From assembly GCA_020639195.1 (NCBI GenBank), contig JACKHB010000003.1:558001-622000 (forward strand): DNA of 64,000 nucleotides, in the 5' to 3' direction. Below, piece by piece: positions 8,519 through 17,588 of the stretch. The translations under genes were made by a program, and so were the position numbers. The notes beneath the pieces were generated by a model. The model was not told the origin of the DNA. It saw only the letters and a program-made list of their open reading frames with translations, and ran no database searches. How positions within the stretch are numbered: the stretch's first letter is position 1; every line of letters starts with the position of its first letter. Source of the stretch: Phycisphaeraceae bacterium (GTDB lineage: Bacteria; Planctomycetota; Phycisphaerae; Phycisphaerales; UBA1924).

Positions 8519-11500
8519 TGCGCATGCCGGGGCTCTCGTTTGTGGAGCGATTCATGAACCTGCCCGGCCCCGCGAAGGTGGGGGTCGCGGTCTTGGCGGG
8601 GGGCGGGCTCATCGGCGCGCTGGTCGTGCTCGGGCGACCGGAGTTCGTGTTCTTTGTCGTCATCGGTCTCGCGATCGCCGCGGCGGTTCTCATCGGATTT
8701 CGCAAGCTACTCAAGTGGCGCGACAAGAAGAAGGCAAAGCCGTTTGAGCAGAAGATCTATGAGAACGCAAGCGCGGCCCCGACGGGCGCTTCGGATGCCG
8801 GGGCCAAGGCCCGGATGGACGATCTCCGGCGGAAGTTCGAGGAGGGCGTTGCGCGCTTCAGAGATCACGGCAAGGACTTGTATTCGCTGCCCTGGTACTT
8901 GCTCGTGGGTGAGCCCGGATCGGGCAAGACCGAGGCGGTCCGGCACTGCAACGTCGGCTTCCCCCCGGGGCTCCAGGACGAGATGCAGGGGGCGGGCGGC
9001 ACCATCAACATGAACTGGTGGTTCACGAATCACGCCGTGATCCTGGACACCGCCGGCAAGTTGATGTTCGAGAACGTGGACGGGACAAAGACCAGCGAGT
9101 GGAAGGAGTTTCTCCGGCAGTTGCGGGCGGCGAGGCCGAACTGCCCCATCAACGGCATGCTCCTGGTGATTCCCGCCGATAGCCTGCTCACCGACTCGGC
9201 GGATCAGATCCAGCGCAAGGGCGGCAAGATCGCCGAACAACTCGACTTCGTTCAGAAGGCTCTGGGCGTGCGATTCCCGGTCTTTGTCTGCATCACCAAG
9301 GCCGACAAGATCAACGGATTCCGAGAATTCTTCGAGAATCTCACCGATCCGCAGTTGCAAGGTCAGATGATGGGGTGGAGCAATCCGACGGATCTAGACG
9401 AGCCGTTCAAGCCGGAACGAGTCGAAGAGCATCTGAAGTCGGTGGCGGAGAGACTCCGGCGCAGACGCCTTGGCCTCATGATCGATCCGGTCCACACGCA
9501 GGACCCGATGGGCGGCCGGCGTCTGGACGAGGTGGATGCGCTGTACGACTTTCCGGACGCCCTGCTCAAGATCGCACCCCGTCTGCGGCGCTACCTCGAG
9601 ATGGTGTTCGTGGCGGGCGAATGGAGTTCGAAGCCGCTCTTCCTGCGCGGGATCTACTTCACGAGCTCCATGCAGGAAGGGGCCGAACTCGACGCCGACC
9701 TGGCCGAGGCGATGGGCGTGGACGTGGAATCGCTGCCGGCGGGGAAGGTGTGGGAAAAGAGCAGCGCCTACTTCCTGCGCGACCTCTTCATGAACAAGGT
9801 GTTCCGCGAGTCGGGCCTGGTCACGGCCGCGGGCAATACTCGGCAGCTGCAGCAGCGCCGTCGCATGATCCTGCTCGGAACCGCGATCGCGTCGGTCCTG
9901 ATCCTCATGGCCGTCTCATGGTTCGCGGCGAGTTCGCTCTCGTCGAGCATCGGCGACCGCACGCGGTTCTGGCAGCAGGTCGCGTCGCATCTCGACGGTG
10001 GGGAGTTGAAGGTTCCGCTGTTCGAGCTCGACCAGCGGGACTCCTACTACCTCGGTGATGATCCGATCGAAGAGATCCGTGGAGAGTCCAGCGCGAGCAA
10101 GCGGGCCACTCTGCCGGTGGCCACGGGCGCACTGATCGAATCGGGGGCTCCGAGAGTCTCATGGATGTTCCGTCCCGTGGCGAAGTTCTCCGGCGGCGAC
10201 CTGGCGGCGCGCGAACGACGAGCGCATGCGCGCGTGCTTGAGCTGTCGACGATCGAGCCTCTGGTCGTCTCGGCCAGCGAATTGATGGCGTCGTCACGGC
10301 CCGACGATGAGGCGGGCGCGCTCGAGGCCCGCGCGCTCGCGCAGCTGGTCCGCATCGAGCGCTCGCGATTCGAGGACGGCGTCGCCCCGCCGGATGTCAT
10401 GGCTCTCAGCGATTTCGTGATGACCAGGTGGGTTCCCAAGGCGACCGAACCGGCCGAGATCGAGCAGGAGCGTGAGACCGCAAGCCGCCAGATCGGTCGC
10501 CTCGCCGAGGAGGTGTCGGGCGCATACTCGGGCGGGAACGCTCCGTCGTGGCCCCCTCGGTCGCTTCTCACGCCCCCGCCCGATCGGGAAGACCTTGATC
10601 CGCTGCGAGTCCTTCCGAGCGCGGCCCAGCGCCTGGCCAACACCGTTCGAAACTCGCCCTCGGGCGAGGGCGCCATTCTCGCCAAGCTCGTCCAGCTTCG
10701 CACGTCGCTGTCGGCCTACACGCAGGCCGAGACCTCGCTGCTGGCGGTGCGGTTTGATAACGTTCGGACTCGCGATGCGTTCGAAGTCAAGAGACGAGAA
10801 TGGGACGCGCAGGCCGAGGCGGTTCGGGTCTCGGGCGAAGCGCTCAGAGACAGCGTCTCCGCCCTGGGCGATCTGGCCGACCTTCCTCCATCGATGCAGG
10901 TTCAACGGGCCAAGGACGAGCTCCTGCAGGCGGCGACGGCCCGAATCAAGCCGGTTTTGGATGAGATTGAGGCTGTCTCGGGTGGTGTGTCTGAGAACGA
11001 TGAAGAAACCCAGCGGCTGGCCCGCGTCAAGCGAATCCTCGACGATGCCATGAGAGCGGTCGGAGATTCGATCGACGGCACCACCCAGGAGTTGGCGGCG
11101 AACCTGACCACGCTCGGTGCGGGGGTTCTGAACCGCCCGCCCGGCTCGGACACCCGGCGAGTGTTCGAGCGCCGCATGGGGATGTACGCGCTGGCGACCC
11201 AGGCGGTCGGTGCGGAGGTGTCGCCATCGAGCGCGATGGATCTCGGATCTGCGCTGCGGCAGTTCGTGGCCAACGCCGAGGCGTGCACCGCCAGCCTGGC
11301 TGAACTTCGTGGCCCGGCGGATGCTGCCGGCGAATTCGCCAAGAACGCACATGACGTTTCGAGTGTCGCCGCGTCGGCGGGATTCCGTCGTCAGGCCCAC
11401 GATGCGATCCAGGCGGCCATGGATGCGATCACGGAGGAGGGATCGATCGCGACACTCGTCGAGGCGCGTGCTTCCGGGCTCCGGCCCGTCCAGCGCCCCG

Positions 11501-12954
11501 GGATTCCGCTCACTCGGCTCGCAGATGGCGGACCCTGCGAAGCTCGGTTCCATCCGGAGGCGGCAGAAGTGGTGTTGGGCGCCGTCTCGGCCATGGCAAC
11601 GACCATCGAAGCCGAGGATGCGTCCCAGCGCGTGCTGGACACGCCCGGGCTGCAGGCGTCGTACGACGATGTTCGCGACATGGCCGTTGACTACGTGGAT
11701 GACTACGTCGAGTACTGGACCACGACGCTCGATGAGGACATGGAGATCACGCTGGGCGAGATGCCCTGGAGCGATGCGCACGAGGCGCTGGGCGCTCTCA
11801 ATGTGCGGAGCCAGAACACCGACCTGCGCCGGCTCGAAGAAACGCGGGGAGAAGCGCTCAAGAAGGTGACGGGAGATCTGCGATCCGAATCGGTCTCCCG
11901 AGCGATCACCCGCTCCGACGCCGTCGCTCGCAGCCTCGGCGACTTCGTGGATGCCGTTCGGCCTGTGCAGCGGAAGTGGGATGCGCTCGGCGCGGACCCG
12001 GTTCGAGCCAGGGCCTCCGTGCTCGCGATGACTCCCCTGGAGTTCCGCCAGGACTATCTCGAGGAGGGCGAGGTGTATTGCGGCGACCTCTCCGAGGCGC
12101 CGGTTCCGTACTGGTCCAACGTGGTCGACGGGATGCTCGAATCACTCGCGAGATCCGGTGAGGGCGAGGCCGAGCGGGCGCTGCGATCGCTCCGGGCGCT
12201 GGGCAAGTTCCCGCTCAGCCTCGATGAGGCCGGAGACCTGTCGGACGAGGAGGTCCTCACCGCCCGATCGAGTGTGCGAACGCTTCGGCTCGCGGCCAGC
12301 CGCGGCTCGACCGCGCCCACAAATCCCGGCGGCGGAACGATCGGCGATGGAGAGTCGTTGCCCGGACTGTCCGCGGTGAACGACAAACTCAGGCGTCTTC
12401 GAGGCGAAGCGTCAATCACGCCGGCGCAGCGAACCCTGTTCGAAAAGCTGACCGCCGCCCTGGACGCGTTGACGGGCCGCCAAGATGAGGCAAAGTGGAT
12501 CACATGGGAGTTCCGACCCCTCTCGGAGCGTAACTTCGATGATCAGTTCGGACGGGTCGCGGGTCGTTTCTCATACTCGCGAGTAACGCTCGCCGGGCGG
12601 GCAGCGATCAATCTGGAGAACGTCGGAGGCCAGTCCGATGCCGCGGCGCGAGGGCTTCCTCTGTTTTCCTCATCGGGACTCGAGGTGATGTTCTTCACCA
12701 CCGCGCAAGACCGCGCCGATGGTCGTGGCGTGCGGGCGACCATCCCCTCGCGATGGACGGTCCTGTTCCCGTTGCTGAACGGACAGGCACAGCGGTTGGA
12801 GCGCGACGGTGTCCCGACCGACGAGTGGGCGGTGCCGGTGAGCTTCCAGCACGAGGGCGCATCGCTTACATACTGGATCGCCGTCAAGTTCTCGACGCCG
12901 CTTCCCAAGCCCAACGACTGGCCTCGTCGAGCGGATTGGAGTCAGGCCGGGTAG
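8518..12954 (+). CDS. tssM: T6SS membrane protein TssM (IcmF family)
   Basis: 1478 residues, longer than many TssM proteins (about 1100-1300). Two TM segments lie in the first 65 residues, then a cytoplasmic NTPase domain with Walker A GEPGSGKT at 131-138 and a Walker B-like VILDTAG around 174-180. A third TM segment is at about 451-472. A periplasmic region of about 1000 residues follows, ending in a beta-rich part (LAGRAAINLENVGG onward) that in homologues contacts TssJ. Walker A is intact, unlike in some TssM proteins. The gene starts within the tssL stop codon. The extra length is in the helical periplasmic part. Confidence 0.95.
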   Translation: MRMPGLSFVERFMNLPGPAKVGVAVLAGGGLIGALVVLGRPEFVFFVVIGLAIAAAVLIGFRKLLKWRDKKKAKPFEQKIYENASAAPTGASDAGAKARMDDLRRKFEEGVARFRDHGKDLYSLPWYLLVGEPGSGKTEAVRHCNVGFPPGLQDEMQGAGGTINMNWWFTNHAVILDTAGKLMFENVDGTKTSEWKEFLRQLRAARPNCPINGMLLVIPADSLLTDSADQIQRKGGKIAEQLDFVQKALGVRFPVFVCITKADKINGFREFFENLTDPQLQGQMMGWSNPTDLDEPFKPERVEEHLKSVAERLRRRRLGLMIDPVHTQDPMGGRRLDEVDALYDFPDALLKIAPRLRRYLEMVFVAGEWSSKPLFLRGIYFTSSMQEGAELDADLAEAMGVDVESLPAGKVWEKSSAYFLRDLFMNKVFRESGLVTAAGNTRQLQQRRRMILLGTAIASVLILMAVSWFAASSLSSSIGDRTRFWQQVASHLDGGELKVPLFELDQRDSYYLGDDPIEEIRGESSASKRATLPVATGALIESGAPRVSWMFRPVAKFSGGDLAARERRAHARVLELSTIEPLVVSASELMASSRPDDEAGALEARALAQLVRIERSRFEDGVAPPDVMALSDFVMTRWVPKATEPAEIEQERETASRQIGRLAEEVSGAYSGGNAPSWPPRSLLTPPPDREDLDPLRVLPSAAQRLANTVRNSPSGEGAILAKLVQLRTSLSAYTQAETSLLAVRFDNVRTRDAFEVKRREWDAQAEAVRVSGEALRDSVSALGDLADLPPSMQVQRAKDELLQAATARIKPVLDEIEAVSGGVSENDEETQRLARVKRILDDAMRAVGDSIDGTTQELAANLTTLGAGVLNRPPGSDTRRVFERRMGMYALATQAVGAEVSPSSAMDLGSALRQFVANAEACTASLAELRGPADAAGEFAKNAHDVSSVAASAGFRRQAHDAIQAAMDAITEEGSIATLVEARASGLRPVQRPGIPLTRLADGGPCEARFHPEAAEVVLGAVSAMATTIEAEDASQRVLDTPGLQASYDDVRDMAVDYVDDYVEYWTTTLDEDMEITLGEMPWSDAHEALGALNVRSQNTDLRRLEETRGEALKKVTGDLRSESVSRAITRSDAVARSLGDFVDAVRPVQRKWDALGADPVRARASVLAMTPLEFRQDYLEEGEVYCGDLSEAPVPYWSNVVDGMLESLARSGEGEAERALRSLRALGKFPLSLDEAGDLSDEEVLTARSSVRTLRLAASRGSTAPTNPGGGTIGDGESLPGLSAVNDKLRRLRGEASITPAQRTLFEKLTAALDALTGRQDEAKWITWEFRPLSERNFDDQFGRVAGRFSYSRVTLAGRAAINLENVGGQSDAAARGLPLFSSSGLEVMFFTTAQDRADGRGVRATIPSRWTVLFPLLNGQAQRLERDGVPTDEWAVPVSFQHEGASLTYWIAVKFSTPLPKPNDWPRRADWSQAG

Positions 12955-12991
12955 TCTGCCCACACGTTCCAGGCAAGGAGGACGCCGAAGC

Positions 12992-15900
12992 GTGGACCAG
13001 GAGAGTGGCAAGCCCAGAAGCCGGCTCATCGGTGGTGAGGCGCCGACGGTGCACGTTGCGGCGTTTGGCAAACACCCGGGCTGGAACGATCACATCGATG
13101 ACCTGGGCATCGAGACGCCCGAACTCGGCGAGATCAAGCGGGTCTTGTACTCTCAGGGAATCGGCGGCGTTATCGATGCCGGCACGTGGGATGCCCTTGC
13201 CGAAGACCAGCGTCTCGCCGGATTCGACCATTGGTTCTTCTGGCGCCGCGGTGCGGTGCTGACCCTCGGCCGCATGTGGTCCAGCGTGGACGGGAAGGGC
13301 CGAACGAAGTATCCGATGATCGTGTGCGCATCCGCACGTGGCGTCGACGCGACGTGGATGATTGAGCACGCGGGCCCCGCCATGGCGGACCTCGCGTCGG
13401 CCTGCCGCGAGGTCGAGGGCTCCGCGGCCGTGATCGAGCGTGTGTCTCAGGCTCGCGCCCGGCTGAGGTCCGAGCTGCCGACAGAGGGCCACGCAGTCAT
13501 CCATGATCGAACGGCCGCGGCCACTCTGGCAGATTGCGAAGAGCTCGGGCCCGAGCGAGTCGGCCTCTACCGGATTCTGTACCAGATCGAGCGAGAGATG
13601 AGCGCGTTCCGGCCATTGGCGGGCAGCGCGACCAAGTCCACCACGGTTCGCCCCGCGCAACTCCGTGTGCCTCGATGCCAGGACAAGCCTATCTGGGGGG
13701 CACGGCTGTGGCTTCGGTTCATGCGCGAGCAGCTGGCTCCGCCAAGCGCCATTCTCGTGATCGCACCCGAAGGGGCGGACTGGGTGGACATCATCGTCGG
13801 CGAACCAGGCCCGGCCCAATTGGCGTGCATCCGCTCGGACCCCCATGCCGTGCCGCTGACCAGCGATGTCCCATACACGCTCGATGAGTCGTTCATCTCG
13901 CGCGCGGATGCCACGATCGCGCGAACGCAGGACCAGATCGATGAGGCGGTGGGTCCTACAGGGATTGGAGCGCTGCGCGGCGCGGTCGGCTCCATTACCG
14001 AGCGCCTGCGCGATTCAACCGCACGAACCTCGGCGAAGAATCGAAAGCCGATTCTCATCGTGGTGGGGGCCGTGGCGGGGGCGATCGTCCTTGTCTTGCT
14101 TGCCATGTTCATGTTCGGCGGAAGAGGCGGCGAGAAAGAGCGGGCCGGTGGTCGAGAGTCGGGCGGCGAACCAAAGCCGAAGAACGGCGCGCCGGCGACC
14201 GACGTCGCCAGTTCATGGACGCCGGAGGATCGGACTCGCTGGGAGGCGTGGTGCCGGGCGTACGAGGGATGGGTGGCGCCGCTTGCGAGAGATCTTGCGA
14301 GCGAGCAGATGCGGCGAGACGAACATCTCTCGGCATCCATCGCCCCGATTCTCGCCAGGGCCCGAGACCTGGATCCGCGTTCGCTCGTCCAATCGGGCAC
14401 GAGGCGCCTTTCGCTGTTGATCTCCTCGCCACCCCCCGAAGTCCAGACCTCCGAGTCGATCAAGGCCACGCGCGAGGCGGTTCAAGACATCGGTCGCCTG
14501 GAATCCGCGCTCTCTTTCGAACAGTGGCCGGCACGAGCGAGGGCCGCGCGCGTCGCGGAATCGCTCGCCTCGCTGGGGTTCTCGTCCGCCTCCAACTCGA
14601 CCCGCATCCTTGCGGAATCGGTGGACATCGGGCAGCCTGCCGCTCTGGTCGGCGCGATCACGGGCATCCTCGACGCCTCGGATGGATTGGCCCGAGCTGC
14701 CGAGGCGATCCAGTCGTTCGAGTCTGGCGTGGCAGCGCTCAATGATTCCGCCGACCCGTTCCCTGCGTCGTTCACGGGGCTTGCGAGAGCCAGTTTTTCC
14801 CGAGATGCGGACGGCGACCTCGCTCGGGCGACGGCGCGCATCCGGGAGGCCGCCGCGGTCGCCGACGAGATCGCCTCGTTCATGGAAGATGGGTGGGATC
14901 GGGTCGATCAAGAGCTCTGGAAGCGTGAGAGCCGAACGCTGGCGACAGACCTTTCGGGTGCCGATTTATCCACCGCGTCGCGGTGGCTGGCCGAGATCCG
15001 TCAGCCTCGATTCCGAGTCCCCGACGAGTCCGATCCTCGCATCGGGCTCGAACTTGCCTCGGGGCTCAACGCCGCCACCGAACGCGTGGAGCAACTGCGT
15101 CAGGGCGCCACGGCGTCCGAAACCGAGGCTCTGGACCAGATCGGGGCCCGCATTGACGAGGCACGGTCGCGATGGCTCGCGATCGCCGAAGTGCGTTGGG
15201 AACGCCCGTCCGTGGACCGTGTCCGATCGGAGATTGAGGCAGTGCAGGGCGCGTTGAGAGAGGCGAACGCCGAGATCGCCCGCGCCGATCTCCGAGTCGC
15301 CAAGGACTTGGAGGCCTACGGCGCGATGCTGCGCTCCCGCTCCGGGGTGGCTCCAAGCGGCTCGCAAGCCCTTGACGGCGTCTGGAGGCAGCGCCGAGAT
15401 GAGTTGATCGCCAGCTTCGGTGCCCCAGAAACATTCGTCACGCTGCGCGAACGAATCGAATCACTCGAAGACTTTATCAACGATGCGGACCAGGCCTTCG
15501 CGACCGGCGTGGACGTCAGCGCGGCGCCCCAATCCATTGACCGCAGATCGCTGTCGCCGCTGATTGCTGAGGCGCGAGAGCAGGCCATACGCCGCGCCGT
15601 GGAGCATGCCAAGTGGAGTGAGTCGGGAGAGTTCGCGACCGATGCGCAGTGGCGAGACGTCTTGTCTCGCGAAGTCTCGTCGCATCGCGCGTGGTGCGAT
15701 ACGCTTTCGAGCGAGATCGCCAGAGCCGCACGGGTGGAGCGGGCGGTCGACTCGTGGCGTCCGCTGGACGAGTTGATCGATGACGCCGGGGTGTCTGCCG
15801 CCGCTTGGTTGCACCAAGTTCAGAGCCTGGACGCAACGAGTGCCGTCCATGTCGCTTGTGCTCCGATGATTTCGCGACTCGAACGGCTCGAGTCGATCGG

Positions 15901-17440
15901 TACTTCAGCCGATCCCGAAGCCCTGTTCGCCGCCGGGGCAAGGAGCCAGAACGGCGCCGCGGCCATGCTCGCTTGGCGGCGGCTCACATCGCTCGACGGC
16001 TGGATTCAAGACGGAGGCGATCTGGACCGCCTCGTCGGGCTGCGGGATCGCATTCAGTCCGCGCTCGCCGCGGCCAACAACGAGGCCCGGTTCCGAGGCA
16101 TTGACGCGGAACTCGCTGGCACCGGTCGCAACGCGTGGTCACGCGCCGCAGAGCGTGCCGCGTCGTTTCCGGCATTGGCCGATGTCTGCTCGCGAGCGGA
16201 TCGATTCGGTGGGTCGGTTGACTCCCTGTCGCCGCGGGCGAGATTCAACGTCGCGATCAGTGACCTCCAGCGAACGTCCAGCCTTGATGCACTCGCGGGG
16301 CTCGAAGAGTCGGATCTTCGGGAGCGGGCGCGAGCGGCCACCGCCCGGCTCAACGCCATCGGGGCGCACGATCCGTCGGCTGCTGCGTTTGTCGAATCCC
16401 TTCGAGCCTTGGCCGAATCTGGAGAGGGCGATGGCCCTTCCGTGGACCTCTCGTCGATCGGTCCTGCATCCAAGGGATGGACGGTCGAGGAGGTGGGAGA
16501 CGGGAGCGTCCTTCGATTTGCCGCGCCCGGAAGCTCCGACGTGCTCGAATTCGAGCGGCTTGAACCCGAATCGGGAGCTTCGACCGGCGCGACCTCCTTC
16601 CTTTTGCGAACGGAGTTGAGCCTGGGCGTGGTCTCGAGGTTGCTCGCCGAACTCGGCGATTGGGACAAACGGGAGGAGCAGTGGGCCGAACTCCGCGATG
16701 CCCGTCAGGGCAGGGCTTCGGACCGTGGAGCCCGGGCATGGAAGTGGGATGGCCGGTCCGCGACGATCGTCCCCGCTTCGGGTTGGATCGAGCCACCGGC
16801 CGGCGTGCCGGCGTATCCCGACGGCCTCGACGTGCAGCCTCCGTCGGAGGAGAGTCCCATCCAGGCGATCTCTCCCGCGGCGTCCGCATTTATCGCAGAA
16901 GCACTCGGCTGCGACCTCCCGACGGTCGCACAGTGGTCCACGGCGGTGGAATCCGCGCCGCGCACGTCCCGACCCAATCTTCGCGATGCGACCTGGGCCA
17001 GGCAACGCGACCACGCCGCCCAGTTCAACGCGGCGTTTAAGGCGCTTCCCGCGCCGGACGCCGGGACCTTTCTTCCGACTTCCATCCGCGCAGCGCTCGG
17101 GGCCGACGCCGTGGTCGCAACGACGGACGACGATGGCGTGCTGTGGTTTGCGCCCGTATCACAGTCGAGTTCGGGCTTTGAAAACCTCATCGGCAACGTG
17201 GCCGAATGGGTCCGGACCGACGAGGGCGGGTTTGCGGTGATCGGCGGGTCGGCACTTTCTGCGCCGCAACTCGACCCCTCAACAGCGTACCCGATCCCAG
17301 GGCATCGTGAGCGATCTGCATACGCCGACGTCGGACTCCGGCTGGCGTTCGTGGTGGAGGGGTTCGATCCTCGCTCGGCGCTGCGATATCGCTTGTTCCG
17401 GGCGTGCCGGGACGCTCCGTTCCTACCGGCGAACGATTGA
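12992..17440 (+). CDS. TagF domain - TM - coiled-coil - FGE-fold fusion, probable negative T6SS regulator
   Basis: 1482 residues. Residues 20-200 are a TagF domain, with FGKHPGWNDH at 25-34 and a later DHWFFWRRG segment. In Pseudomonas TagF represses T6SS post-translationally by acting on Fha. A TM segment lies near 353-375, then a long Arg/Glu/Ala-rich helical stalk. The C-terminal 350 residues are an FGE-like fold, with NLRDATWARQRDHAAQFN, GNVAEW at 1401-1406 and a final GLRLAF. Normal TagF proteins are soluble and about 200-300 residues, so this is a strongly extended fusion. The stalk and FGE part match the kinase fusion at 610-4938. The catalytic cysteine pair of FGE is missing. Start is GTG at 12992 with AAGGAGG upstream. 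It follows tssM by 37 bp. Confidence 0.82.
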   Translation: MDQESGKPRSRLIGGEAPTVHVAAFGKHPGWNDHIDDLGIETPELGEIKRVLYSQGIGGVIDAGTWDALAEDQRLAGFDHWFFWRRGAVLTLGRMWSSVDGKGRTKYPMIVCASARGVDATWMIEHAGPAMADLASACREVEGSAAVIERVSQARARLRSELPTEGHAVIHDRTAAATLADCEELGPERVGLYRILYQIEREMSAFRPLAGSATKSTTVRPAQLRVPRCQDKPIWGARLWLRFMREQLAPPSAILVIAPEGADWVDIIVGEPGPAQLACIRSDPHAVPLTSDVPYTLDESFISRADATIARTQDQIDEAVGPTGIGALRGAVGSITERLRDSTARTSAKNRKPILIVVGAVAGAIVLVLLAMFMFGGRGGEKERAGGRESGGEPKPKNGAPATDVASSWTPEDRTRWEAWCRAYEGWVAPLARDLASEQMRRDEHLSASIAPILARARDLDPRSLVQSGTRRLSLLISSPPPEVQTSESIKATREAVQDIGRLESALSFEQWPARARAARVAESLASLGFSSASNSTRILAESVDIGQPAALVGAITGILDASDGLARAAEAIQSFESGVAALNDSADPFPASFTGLARASFSRDADGDLARATARIREAAAVADEIASFMEDGWDRVDQELWKRESRTLATDLSGADLSTASRWLAEIRQPRFRVPDESDPRIGLELASGLNAATERVEQLRQGATASETEALDQIGARIDEARSRWLAIAEVRWERPSVDRVRSEIEAVQGALREANAEIARADLRVAKDLEAYGAMLRSRSGVAPSGSQALDGVWRQRRDELIASFGAPETFVTLRERIESLEDFINDADQAFATGVDVSAAPQSIDRRSLSPLIAEAREQAIRRAVEHAKWSESGEFATDAQWRDVLSREVSSHRAWCDTLSSEIARAARVERAVDSWRPLDELIDDAGVSAAAWLHQVQSLDATSAVHVACAPMISRLERLESIGTSADPEALFAAGARSQNGAAAMLAWRRLTSLDGWIQDGGDLDRLVGLRDRIQSALAAANNEARFRGIDAELAGTGRNAWSRAAERAASFPALADVCSRADRFGGSVDSLSPRARFNVAISDLQRTSSLDALAGLEESDLRERARAATARLNAIGAHDPSAAAFVESLRALAESGEGDGPSVDLSSIGPASKGWTVEEVGDGSVLRFAAPGSSDVLEFERLEPESGASTGATSFLLRTELSLGVVSRLLAELGDWDKREEQWAELRDARQGRASDRGARAWKWDGRSATIVPASGWIEPPAGVPAYPDGLDVQPPSEESPIQAISPAASAFIAEALGCDLPTVAQWSTAVESAPRTSRPNLRDATWARQRDHAAQFNAAFKALPAPDAGTFLPTSIRAALGADAVVATTDDDGVLWFAPVSQSSSGFENLIGNVAEWVRTDEGGFAVIGGSALSAPQLDPSTAYPIPGHRERSAYADVGLRLAFVVEGFDPRSALRYRLFRACRDAPFLPAND

Positions 17441-17477
17441 GGGCACATGTGGAGAGAGGACGCGACAGGCGCTGAAG

Positions 17478-17506
17478 TTGCGGCAAGGGGGGGAGGGTGA
17501 TAGATT
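17478..17506 (+). promoter_or_regulatory. Candidate sigma-70-type promoter for the two-partner secretion genes
   Basis: TTGCGG at 17478-17483 and TAGATT at 17501-17506 are separated by 17 bp. They match the -35 and -10 consensus at 3 and 4 of 6 positions. The site lies in the 148-bp gap between the TagF fusion and tpsB. It would give a leader of about 75 nt. Only moderately supported. Confidence 0.35.
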
Positions 17507-17535
17507 CCCAAGCCCCGGGACGCGTGGGGAGCGGA

Positions 17536-17561
17536 GCGGGCCGTCGCGTGATTCGGCCCGC
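17536..17561 (+). other. Inverted repeat in the tpsB leader
   Basis: Perfect 7-bp arms, GCGGGCC and GGCCCGC, around a 12-nt loop, between the candidate promoter and the tpsB ribosome-binding site. There is no T-tract, so it is not an obvious terminator. It could be a leader hairpin or an operator. Confidence 0.35.
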
Positions 17562-17588
17562 CAGACCACTTGGGGAAGGGAAGAACCA

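Noticed and set aside
17307..17588. Upstream extension of TpsB to 17307
   Set aside because: It overlaps the end of the TagF fusion and lacks a ribosome-binding site. The ATG at 17589 has GGGAAGG and starts a good signal peptide.
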